From Adiantum capillus-veneris (lineage: Eukaryota > Streptophyta > Polypodiopsida > Polypodiales > Pteridaceae): a stretch of DNA of 64,000 nucleotides. Made by a program: the position numbers and the translations under genes. Below are positions 48,001 through 59,943 of the stretch, piece by piece. The notes below the pieces were generated by a model. The model was given only the letters and a program-made list of their open reading frames with translations, ran no database searches and was not told where the DNA came from. Position 1 is the stretch's first letter; the number at the start of each line of letters is the position of its first letter. Where the stretch lies: the NCBI GenBank assembly GCA_014529385.2, contig CM043953.1, positions 73,187,872-73,251,871 on the forward strand, given 5' to 3'.

Positions 48001-51000
48001 TTACGCAAATCAGATAAGAAGCGCAAGGAGGCATTTCTTTACGGATTGGACGAGTATATCAAGTATGATGTTGAGGTACTCGATCCACCTGATCTCAACA
48101 AAGCGGTAGCCATTGCTCTCGCCCACGAGATGAAACACAACAAAGGAAAGCCTAAGGAAAACAAGACTTCTCAAGGAACCCCGCAGAATTCTCAGAACAC
48201 ACAGAATGGTAAGAACGGTAAGAATGGTAAGAATGGTAATTCTTCTAGCCCTTCTTCCTCTAATTCCTCGGAAAAGAACTCTAACAATGAATCTAAGGGT
48301 AAAGCTAAAGCACCTGCAAAACCAAAGCTAACCCCTGATGAAAAAGCTTCTCAAGGAATTATAGGAGGATACATCACGACTGAAGAACAAGTGATTTATG
48401 CTAAAGAAGGTAGATGTTTTCAATGTCACATTAAGGGTCACATTAAGAAAAACTGTCCTAAAACAGTCCCACCTAAAGAACCAAAGGCACCCACAACTAC
48501 CACAAAGTATGTCACAACACAACCTGCATCTTCTCATGACTCTGACACACACATTGATGAATCTCTCATGAAGTGTTATGGTCATGTAAAAGGACAACGT
48601 TTTATCATATTGTTTGATCCAAGCAGTATGCATGATGTGATTAGTCCCCCTCTTGTTGAGAGAGCCCGCCTAGAGGTTAGTCAGAAATCTCCTATCGAGG
48701 TTTCTGGCTTCGCTCCTGGTATGGACTCTCTCATCACGAAGGAGTGCCTTGATGTGATGTTTACCGTTCAGCAAGCTTCTTTTGGTAGGAAATTTCTTGT
48801 GTCTCCTCTCTCAGGATGTGATATGATTTTAGGCATGAAGTGGTTTCGTGAACTGAACCCTCTTGTTGATTGGGAGGCTCTCACTCTCACTTTGCATGCC
48901 AAAACAGATTCCCCCCTCATCATTCGTGCTGAGGAGGGCTTGCATTCTTTGCCTCTCATCTCGCATGTGCAGGTAAAGCGTGAATTACGACAAGGAGCAC
49001 AAGCGGCATTCATATATGCTGCCCCAGTTTCCCAGAGCATTCAGGCTCTAGGTAAGTATTCGGAGTTGTTTACGAAATTTAAACATCTCTTTTTGTAGGA
49101 TGATCTTCCACCTCATCTTCCACCGGAGCGGCCGGAGGACCATCGCATCGAGCTTACGCAGCCTGTCAGTAAGGCTCCCTACCATTTGAACAAGTCACAG
49201 GAGGAAGAGTTAGAGCGACAACTCACGGAGTTGGTGGCTAGAGGATTCATACGTCCTAGTGTAAGTCCTTTTGCTGCCCCTATTTTGTTCGTTGGCAAGA
49301 AGGATGGTTCGTCTCGTTTGTGTGTTGATTACATGGCATTAAACAAGATGACCTTCAAGAACAAGTTTCCGATGCCTCGCATTGAGTATATCCACGATAG
49401 GCTCAATGGGACAAAGGTTTTCAGCAAGGTCGATCTCAAAAGTGGATACCATCAGGTACGGGTATTCAAAGGCGATATTTTCAAGACCGCCTTTCGCACC
49501 GAGCGAGGACAATGGGAGTATATTGTTATGCCTTTTGGATTGACAGGCGCCGTGGGTCGTTCAATCGTCTCATGGAGGTCGTTTCGGCGACATGGTAGGT
49601 GTATGTGTGTTCATCTTTCTAGATGATATTCTCATTTTTTCTGCATCGTGGGAACAACATGAAAGAGATGTTGAAAGGGTACTAACTTGTTTGGATGAGT
49701 GTCAGTTGTACATTGAAGCTAAGAAGTCTGAATTTTTTCTTACTGAAGTCACTTATTTGGGTTATATCATTTCTGCAGATTGCGTCAAGCTAGACCCCGC
49801 GAAGGTGGAACAGGTTCGTAATTGGGATTTGCCCAAAACTGCATATGATGTGCGTTCTTTTCTTGGTTTATGTCAAGCATATAGTTCGCACATAGAGAAT
49901 TTTGCACGCATTGCTGCACCTATGACTGATGTTTTGAAAGGGGTAAAGACTCGCCGTCAACACGTAGACTTGCCCGAGGCAGCCATTGAGGCTTTCGCAG
50001 CTCTCAAGGTTGCGGTGACAGAAGCATCGTGTCTTATCCTTGCTTCTTGGGATGACCCCTTTGAGGTATGGACGGATGCGAGCAATGTCGCCATAGGCGC
50101 TGTGCTCCAGCAGCATGGTCGCCCAGTAGCTTTCCTTAGCCGGAAGCTCAATAGTGCGGAAAAGAATTATTCAGTTTATGATAAAGAACTTTTGTCTGTC
50201 ATTCACTCTCTTAAGCATTGGAAGCATTTTTTGTATGGTATAGATTTTACAGTGCGCACAGATCATCAAGCCCTCAAGTCGCTACAGTCTATGCCTAGTG
50301 CACATTGGAGTGATCGCCAAGCGCGGTGGTCACAATTTTTTGAGCAATTTGGTGGTTTGATTGAGTATGTGCCTGGGAAAGCTAACCCTGTTGCAAATGC
50401 GTTGAGTCGCAAAGGACAGATTTTGGCTTTTGAGTCAAGAACCACATTTTCTATACAGGATGAGTCTTTTGACAGCATGAAGAACCAGTATGCATATTCG
50501 GAGTTTGGTAAGTATTGGTTGCAGGCTCTTGCTTCCCAAGGGCCCAACAACTATCTCATTCGTGATGGATTGTTATTTTTTCGTCAGCGTCTATGTGTGT
50601 TGCTCTCTCTCAGGCCAGCCATATTGCATGATGCACATGACTCTCTCACGGGTGGGCACAGGGGTATGAACACCACATTGGAAAAGATTGAACGATTTTT
50701 CTATTGGCCTAAAATGCGAAAAGATGTGTTTAGTTATGTCACACATTGCACTATATGTCAAAAAGTAAAAGCTCCTCGGGGTAAGCAGCAAGGCCTCTTG
50801 CTTCCGCTGCCTATTTGCGAGGGACCTTTTCAGGATATCTCTATGGATTTTGTGACTAACTTACCACCAAGTCAGCATTCAAGGAACACTCAATGTTTAA
50901 CTATTGTTGATCGTTTCAACAAATTCTGTATGTTGATTCCCTGTAAGGCCACAGTTACTGCACAAGATGTTGCACGATTGTTCATAAAGCATTGGTACCC

Positions 51001-53229
51001 CATCTGTGGTTTGCCAAAGTCCATTGTTTCAGATAGGGATGTTAAGTTTACGTCCAACTTTTGGCGTGCACTCTTTGAAAATTTTGGCACAAAGTTGAAT
51101 TTTTCATCTGCTTTTCATCCACACTCATATGGTCAAACGGAAATTTATAATCAGTTGGCTTTTGATGTGTTGAAGTCTTATGTTCATGATCAGCAGTCTC
51201 AATGGGAGCTCTATCTTCCATTGGTACAGGCTATTCTCAATGATTCCTTCTCTTCTGCTATTGGTCGAACTCCGTATGAGGGAGCTTTTGGCCGCCGATT
51301 CCAGTCATTGTTGACTCGATCGGTCAGTCAAATACCTGATGCCAATGCTGAGAGTCAGTCATTGGATGAGATTTCTGAGAGTGTGAAGCTTCGGCTAAGC
51401 AAGGCTCAGGAATCTTATTCTCGACATGCTAACAAGCATCGTTAGGAAGTCTCGATCAAGAAAGGAGATTGGGTGTATCTACGGATTATGAAACAACGTC
51501 TTAAGCAAGTTGGAAAGAAATGTCCTACGTTATCTTTTCGTATGTATGGTCCATTTCCAGTCATCAAAAAGATTAATGAGGTTTCAATGAAATTAAAGTT
51601 GCCTAACTCATGGTCAATGCACAACGTTTTCCATGTTTCTTGGTTGAAAGTGTTTCAGGGAACACCTCCAAAGGACGTTTCGGAAGAAAAACAACCAGAG
51701 ATGATCGATGAAGCAGAAGTCATGGAGCCGGAGCAAGTCTTATTGCATCGGTTTCGCCATGGTTCGAAGAAACAAGTACGACAGTATTTTTTGAAGTTCA
51801 AAGATCGAGGAACCCATCAAGCAGTGTGGGTAGACGAAGAGTTCAAGGATTATCCAGAGTTGTTGGCAGACTACAAGGAAGCCATGCAGCTCGGTACCAG
51901 TACCTCACTTTATAAAGGAGGGGATGTCACGTGACACATCCCAACCTTATGTGTCCGTGGATAAGCTACACCATAACAGGGGTTTCCGTCAAGTCCAGTC
52001 AAGTTAGATTAGGAGTGATCTAGCACTTTTGTGAGTCTATTCGTAGACCGTGCATGCCCAGTCACTCAGTGTAGATGCATATCCTCTGGTTGCATAAGCA
52101 TAAGCATTTCCATCAGATTCCATCAGAGTCAATTTGGGGATTTTTCAGATGACTTTATCCCATTTTTCCCTATTTTTCACTTATTTATTAAGTGACTTTT
52201 GTTGGGTACTCAGTAGGGCAAATTGGGTAAGTTAATTTATAAGCAAACCCAAGTTAGCACAAATTGGCAGATGAGCAAAGACACAGCAGGCTTCCCCAAG
52301 CAACAGGTGTCCCACCCTCTCTCAGCAAGAACCCTCTCCATCCCCTTGGCGAGGCCAACCCCTCAAGGCTAGCGTTTTCATCATAGAGCACTTCTCCATC
52401 TCTGGCGTGTCCAAGATCTGCCATCGCCATCCCTTTGGCTGCCCTAGCGTTTCCTCACATGCAAGAGATCGCCAGCAAGTAGAAAAAGGCCAGCATTTTC
52501 ACCTTGGAAGCATCAGCGTTTTTCCATCCACTAACGCCAGATAAATCCCAGTCAAGGCAGCGATTTCATCAAGCCATTTGCAGCAGGTCATCATAGCCGG
52601 GTAAGGGTTTCTTAAGCACTTGAAAACCTGCAGTTTTCAGCCAGAACCCCTCTGCTGTCCAGCGTTTTTCAGCAAGGAATTTCGCCCCAAAAACGCAGCC
52701 AAAGCAGAGGACAGTAGCGTTTTTCATCACCCTTCCGACCCCGACCAAAACAGTCATTTTCAGCCACTAACACAGCGAGAAAACAGCCATCTTCAGCCAC
52801 CAAAAAGATCCCAGATTTCAGCCTTAAGTCGCCGCCATCATCGTCGTCATCGTCATCGGCTTAGTCCCATTGCATCAATCCATTGCATTTGCATCGTACG
52901 CATTTGTGCAATCAAGTAGACCACTCTCGCCGACGAGAGTGGGGCCTTCGGAGGAGGGTTTTACAACCTCTCGGTGTCGTATCTCTTCTCTCTCTTTCTC
53001 TTAGTCTCATTCACTTGCACGCACAATCCACTCACTTTGTTCGTGGCCACAGCACTCTACAGACGGAAAGCTCTCTCTTTCCCTAAGAACTAAAAGGAAC
53101 CTTGAGCAGTAAAGATCACTAATCTTGAGAAAATACAACATTTATTCCGCTGCACCTTACACCGATATATCCATCTCTCTAAGCATCTCCTCCGAGGTAT
53201 CATAAAATACTGTCTGGGAGTTGGCCGTC

Positions 53230-53295
<66 letters not shown>

Positions 53296-56200
53296 TGTTA
53301 TATTAAATGTCTCAAAAGGCCAAAATGACCTATGACATCAAACCAGTACAATCTTGATGATCTGATACAATGTCAGGGTACAAAATATAGAATATATTCA
53401 AGAGGAGAAATGAAATGAAATGAAATGTCATATTAACGTCTTCAAAAGGCCAAAGTGACCTATGAGACCAGAAAGTTACAATGTGGCGGATCTGATACAA
53501 AGTCAGAGTAACAAAATAACAACAATACAAAACAAAGATATATACTCTGGGGTCCTAGACTGGTCGATGTGAACTAAGCAAAAGCAAAATAGGCGGCTTG
53601 CTGGGATAGCTGAATCACAGGAGATCTAGCATCGGTCGTTGGCGGATCTCATCAATCTCCTCCATGGTTAGTAGTCTGACCGGGCGTCGTGCATGCCTGG
53701 CCAGAGTGCTCCGAATCTTCTGATGTAGCCTTCGTCGATGCTATGTGGTCCTCCGTAGTCGTGGGCGCCTGAATTTCCCCAGCTCAGTCGCTCGGCCAAT
53801 CAGTGTGCCTCTGGTGTGAGACGAGAGGGAGCTCTGCTGTGGGAGTGGCTCCTGCGGCTGTCCCGTGTCTGCTCTGAAGAAGTCTGTGATCTGTCTTTGA
53901 GACTGGCTAGCCTCGCCACTCATGAGGCTATCTCTGTGTCTGCGCAACTCGAGCAAGAACAAACCCAGGCACCTTTGATCCTCGTATCCCATGACTCTTG
54001 AGAGTGGTCCAAAACCCTCTCTGAACAGGCAATGGAAGCGGCCTCGTATCTCGTAGTAGACGGGGCAGCAGCATGTGTAGTGCAACTCTGTCTCAGGCTC
54101 CATGTCACACAAGGGGCATGTCCTGGCCTCTGCTGGTACTCCGCTGTATCTCCCAGTCTCAATCCGTAGCTGGTGAGAAGATGTGCGTAACTGGCCAATA
54201 GCACATCGTATCCCATGAGACAAGTGGGTGTCCATGTATCTGGGTCTCGTCGCAAAACCATCTTTTGTAAGCTGGAGAAGATGGTCTATGTAGAAAGCCA
54301 TCTTCGTGCCCAATTCCTGTGCTAGCTGTATCCATGTCCTCCTGGTGTCTAGCTGGGTCAGGTCCTGGCGGATGAGCTTGGTGATCTCTGACTGTGTAAG
54401 AGTGAGAAATGAAATGTTATATTAACGTCTTCAAAAGGCCATAGTGACCTATGAGACCAAAAAGTTACAAGGTGGTGGATCTGATACAAAGTCAGAGTAA
54501 CAAAATAACAACAGTACAAAACAAAGATATATACTATGGGATCCTAGACTGGTCGATGTGAACTAAGAAAAAAACTAAGCAAAAATGGGCTGAGTCACAA
54601 GAGATCTAGCATCGGTCGTTGGCGAATCTCATCAATTTCCTCCATGGTTAGTAGTCTGACCGGGCGTCGTGCATGCCTGGCCAGCGTGCTCCGAATCTTC
54701 TGACGTAGCCTCCGTCGATGCTGTGTAGTCCTCCGCATTCGTGGGCGCCTAGATTTCCCCAGTTCAATCGCTCGGTCAATTAGTGTGCCTCTGGTGTGAG
54801 ACGAGGGGGATCTCTGCTGTGGGAGTGGCTCTTGCGGCTGTCCCGTGTCTGCTCTGAAGAAGTCTGTGATCCGTCTTTGAGACTGGCTAGCCTCACCATT
54901 CATCAGGCTATCTCTATGTCTACGCAGCTCGAGCAAGAACAAACCCAGGCATCTCTGATCTTCGTATCCCACGACTCTTGAGAGTGGTCCAAAACCCTCT
55001 CTGAACAGGCAATGGAAGCGGCCTCGTATCTCGTAGTAGACGGGGCAGCGGCATGTATAATGCAGCTCTGTCTCAGGTTCCATGTCACACAAGGGGCATG
55101 TCCTAGCCTCTGCTGGTACTCCGCTGTATCTCCCAATCTCAATCCGCAGCTGGTGAGAAGATGTGCGTAACTGGCCAATAGCACATCGTATCCCATGAGA
55201 CAAGTCGGTATCCATGTATCTGGGTCTCGTCACAAAACCATCTTCCGTAAGCTGGAGAAGGTGGTCTCTGTAGAAAGCCATCTTCGTGCCCAATTCCTAT
55301 GCTGGTTGTATCCATGTCCTCTTGGTGTCTAGCTGGGTCAGGTCTTGGCGGATGAGCTTGGTGATCTCTGACTGTGTAAGAGTGAGAGATGGTGCATCCA
55401 ATGAGTACTGGAATGGTGGCAGCCTGTCTATGTTGAACCCATGTGCCTGAAACCATGATGTCATCTCCCCATACCAGCATGTTGTATCTCCTTGTATGGC
55501 TAACTGTCGAGAGGACTCAAGTGCTATGCGAGCATATCTGTCTCTAGGGAGTTCCCATGTGTGGTTTATGAAGGAGACTGATCTGGTGAGCCGCCTCCAC
55601 CACTAGTGGGGGGGCCGCTAGCTCTGCTCGGATAATGGCCCGTGGTACTGATGCCTTGGCTCTAATGAGCCGCGAGATCATAGAGACGAGATGTTCCCCG
55701 ATCCATCTGTGCGACCTGGCCTCCCGCGGTGATCCAATGAAGGTCCCCATATCTCAGCTCCATAGAGCAATGCTGAAGCCACCAAAGTGTCAAAGAGCCA
55801 GAGCTTCGTCCGGGGCTCCTGAAACTGAACCTGCGAATACATCTTCTCCAATCTACCCAATGATGCGTGGGCTCTAGTCAGTCTGGTCTCTGCTGCTCTT
55901 CTGAGTGAGAATGCAGGTCAGCTAAAAACCACTCCAAGGTAAGTCTAAGCATCTGTGTAATACACAGTCTCGTGGCTGTATGTGAATGTAGGTGCTGACC
56001 TCCTGATCCACTGTGGGGTGGTATTAAACACCATAACCTTGGTTTTACCAAGGTTGACAGACAACCCACTTTCGTGGGCAAACGTATGCAAAGCATCCAA
56101 TTGACGTTGCATTCCCTCTGGGGATTTGGAGATCAACACTATATCATCAGCATATAACAGAAGTGGGATCCATGTCCCTGCCAACTGTGCACCTCTATCC

Positions 56201-59200
56201 CCATCGCTCTCAATGTAGTTAGAAACCTCATCCACATACATACCGAAAAGAGTAGGAGAGAGCGGGCAGCCCTGCTTCACCCCAATAGTGGAGTGAACCG
56301 GTGTAGAAAGTCCCTCCGGGGTGCGTACATGCCCTACTACTGATCTGTACAATGCCATGATCCCCCAAATGAGCTCTGTGGGTACTCCCATTTCCTGTAA
56401 TCTGCGCATCAATCTTGCTCTGGGTACTGTGTCAAAAGCTTTGCGGAAGTCCACAAAGCTACAATAGATCCGTCTCCCATGAGATCTGCCTTCCTCGATG
56501 ATGGCCCTGAGTGTCAAGATATGGTCAAGAGTAGAGAAGCCTCTCCTGAACCCTGCCTGCCCAGTTGCACGCATTCCTTCCCTCTCTACCCATCTACTCA
56601 GTTGTTGCTCAAGAATGGATGCATACAACCGTGCTAGTGTGTGTCCAATCATGATAGTGCGATAATTCCCAGGCTCCATGGGGTCTCCTGACTTGAAGAT
56701 AGGTACGATCGTAGATAGGCTCCAAGTGTCCGGTAGGCCCTCACACATGGCACGGTTAAACATAACTGCTAGAAGCTCTGCCAGTAGGTCTTTGGCATGC
56801 ATGAAATGCTTAGTGACTAAGCCATCATAATCATATGCTCTCCCAGTCCTCATCTTGTCAATAGCTTTCTTCACCATCTCAGCGGTGAAAAAAACACATG
56901 TGTGTGGGCATGGATCGGGGGGGTTGGGGAGGGGCGGCTGTCCAGGTACTCTGTACAAAGATGATGCGTACTAACCCCAGGTCTTTGTGGAGGAAATAGC
57001 GGGGGGGGGGGGACTACTCATGAAAAAGCCGCCACGCCTCACGCGAGTCCTGACTCAAGAATAGCTGATATAGATCCTGCTCGAGTCGAGCCAAAAAAGC
57101 CCTCTTCTTCCGCCGCACGAGGCGTCGGAAGTCAATCTGTGACTGTCTGTGAGTGACGTCCCCCAAAAGCACCTCCCTCTGAAGTCTAGCTCTAGTCTTG
57201 CGGCACTCCTCATCGTACCAGCTGTTCTGAGGCATGCTCCCTAATCGGCAGTTGTGCTCAGGCTGGGTGTGTGGGTATGCTTCTGCTGCTGCATCATGTA
57301 ATGTCTGTGTCAGTATAGTAGTTAGCTCCTCCAGAGGTCGCCCCGGGTCCTCAGTGCATAGGCGTCTGTAGATCCCGTCCATGTATACAGAATCCGTCTC
57401 CCGTGTGAAGGTGTAGCGAGTAGGGGCTGCTACCCGTGGCCTGTGTGCTACACTGAACTGGAAGGAGATGGTCATCGACACCAGAGCATGATCCGTTGCC
57501 ACCCCGACCGGTCTGGGCCCAACTGTGAGATCCTGGATACTAGAGATGAGATTCGGCTGTGCCATGACATAGTCCACTGTGCTGGCTCCATGTCTGTGTG
57601 GGAAGCATGTAAAACCTCCCGCAGCAGGAAATCTCTGTAGGCCGTTCAAGATGGCCAATCCATGTGCGGTGCCCATGTCTATCAGGTGTCACCCATACTC
57701 AGTATATTCCACATCGTGTGATAGTCTGGACCGGCCTGTCTCTACAACATCTAGCTCTCTTAGCATCTCCTCTGAAGTATCATAAAACACTGCCTGGTGA
57801 TGGGCAGTCCTAGCATTGAAGTCCCCTAGGATGATAATGTCACCATCCCTAGAGAACTCCCATATGTCATCATCCAAAATAGAGAAAGGGGACTGTCCTC
57901 TGGGTGATGCATAAACTGATGTACTTGGGGAAAGTAGCAAATAGCTAGGTAGAGATATCTGCTTGTCTCTGCTTTCAATCTCACCCACATGTACCTAGCC
58001 TGCTCATCCCTGCGGGCTCTATGTATCAGTGGCTGCAGATCCTCTCTAAATAACACTGCCACTCCCCCCGAGCCTCGCCCTCTGTGCTCTGAGAGTGTCT
58101 CCTGTCTATAAGCTGTCTCCCACCTGTATCCACTGATGCGAGGCATGGATTGCCCAGGGGCCTGGTGTGTCTCAGAGTAAAAGATGATGTCTCTTCCAGT
58201 AAAGCTATCCTCAAAAGCACCCACATCAAGACGCATAGATCCATTACAATTCCAGGAAACCACTTTGAGTGTGGTCCCATAAGTCTCGCACCGTCATGTG
58301 GAGCGTCGCTCTAGTATTACCACTTTTCCATCTCGGTAAAAGGCAATCTTGCCTTTTTCCCTTGCCGCTCTAATCTCTGGCATTACTTCCTGCATATGAG
58401 CGATCTGCGAGAGGGTGAGATCATCCCCGAGAAAGATGCCAGTCTCTTTAAGAGTTGGTCTTTTCTTCAAGAAGGACTTCTTCGCTTCCATGGAGGGAAA
58501 ACGGAGGATGAGTGCTCTTTCTTTTGAGGTTTCTCCACTGCTTCCATTTTTCTTTATGTTACCCACTCTCCATGCCCTTGTGTGCGTCGACTCATGAACC
58601 CCCATCAAGGCTGTGAGTTCTTTTACTTCTTCGTCCACATTGCCTTTGTCTTTAAGACCGCAAATTCTCACATGTAAAGTGCGCACCCGTCTTCTTTGCT
58701 CCTTGCCTTTTCCTTTCTTGGCCACCTTGATCCATTTCTCGGCTTCATCCGCCTTCTGTTGAGTTTTGGTAAGATCCACCCAAGAAGTCGTCATTTCTTT
58801 GTGTTGCTCTTCTCCCTCTTTGATGGCCCGTACTTGCTCCTTGATCGTGTTGATTTCTTCGATTACTGAGGGTTGCAGTTCGCCCTCTTCCAGTGTGTTT
58901 CTTGATCGTGCTTCGACGAGATCTTTCTTGAGTGACGCAATCTCTTTATCTTGAGTCGTCACTCGGTCCTCCAGCGTACTTATCTTGCTCTCTTGGATCA
59001 ACACGCGTCCTTCGAGCATGTTTATTGTGCCCAAGAGATTGCGGTTCATCTTGGTAATGGTCTCCGTCATTTCCTCTTTGCACTTTTGAATGGCATCCTC
59101 CAGGGGTCGGCTTTATCGTTCAGCTTCCTCATGCTTGATCGCCTTCCGCAAAGGAGTCACTAAACGTATGTGTGCACCCACACTAGCAGCGGGCGCGGTA

Positions 59201-59248
59201 GCTGGGCGAGTGGGGGAGTGTGAGGAGGTATGGCAAGGGAGGGGCAGC

Positions 59249-59296
<48 letters not shown>

Positions 59297-59807
59297 CTAG
59301 AAGAGAGAGAAGGGGGAGCAATGTTAGAGAACCGGAGTATAGTGTATTTTAACCGGCTGAAATTGCAAAATCCCGGCTAGATTTTGAGCTTGCCTTTAAG
59401 AAAAAAAAAAAAAAAAAGAGATGGTGCATCCAATGAGTACTGGAATGGTGGCAGCTTGTCTATGCTGAACCCATGCGCCTGAAACCATGATGCCATCTCC
59501 CCATACCAGCATGCTGTATCTCCTTGCATGGCTAATTGTCGAGAGGACTCAAGTAAAATGCGAGCATATTTGTCTCTAGCAAGTTCCCATGTGCGGTTTA
59601 TGAGGAGACTGATCTGGTGAGCGCCTCAACCACTAGTGGGGGGGCCGCTAGCTCTGCTCGGATAATGGCCCGTGGTACTGATGCCTTGGTTCTAATGAGC
59701 CACGAGATCATAGAGACGAGAGGTTTCTCCATGTTCCCCCATCCATCAGTGCGACCCGGCCTCCTGTGGTGATCCAATGAAGGTCCCCATATCTCAGCTC
59801 CCCAATG

Positions 59808-59874
<67 letters not shown>

Positions 59875-59877
59875 AAT

Positions 59878-59943
<66 letters not shown>

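Larger units (their letters stand above)
45312..53161 (+). mobile_element. Complete Ty3 chromovirus inserted in LINE copy 10
   Basis: 7850 bp: 5' LTR, tRNA-Met primer site, gag-pol, polypurine tract, 3' LTR, 5-bp duplication. Order gag-protease-RT-RNase H-integrase-chromodomain places it in the Ty3 chromoviruses. It lies antisense to the host gene. The LTRs differ by roughly two dozen substitutions by eye plus small indels, so it is a moderately young insertion. Three in-frame TAG stops and two nearby frameshifts inactivate it. Confidence 0.97.
42074..53231 (-). mobile_element. LINE copy 10, split by the Ty3 element
   Basis: Parts 42074-45311 and 53162-53231 rejoin across the Ty3 insertion. 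(GA)n at both ends (42041-42073, 53232-53289). 5'-truncated in the endonuclease at GTTGGCCGTCC. It has the longest surviving ORF2 frame of any copy. Sense to the JmjC gene, in the 19-kb intron. Confidence 0.9.
54405..59415 (-). mobile_element. LINE copy 13, full length, inserted in copy 12
   Basis: 5.0 kb with 3' UTR, ORF2 (54595-58293), ORF1 (58294 to about 59220), a 5' region containing a (CT)n (59252-59295) and a 5' end reading CTTAAAGGCAAGCTC after 18 T on the minus strand. It entered copy 12 at the short GAGAGA in GTGAGAGATGG; at most 1-2 bp are duplicated. All ORFs carry shifts or stops. Confidence 0.92.
53406..59811 (-). mobile_element. LINE copy 12, split by copy 13
   Basis: Parts 53406-54404 and 59416-59811 are contiguous in other copies (GTAAGAGTGAGAGATGGTGC). 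The 3' tail has three TTTCA units. 5'-truncated at a (GA)n tract (59812-59870) in ATCTCAGCTCC of the RT-thumb region. ORF2 pieces: 54313-53741 with [18 protein letters not shown] and QRQITDFF at about 53900-53877, and 59775-59598. Confidence 0.9.

Noticed and set aside
22578..59870. (CT)n as the LINE's own 3' tail only
   Set aside because: CT also abuts the 5' truncation points of many copies, and copies without CT end in TTTCA repeats, so target sequence is the better explanation.
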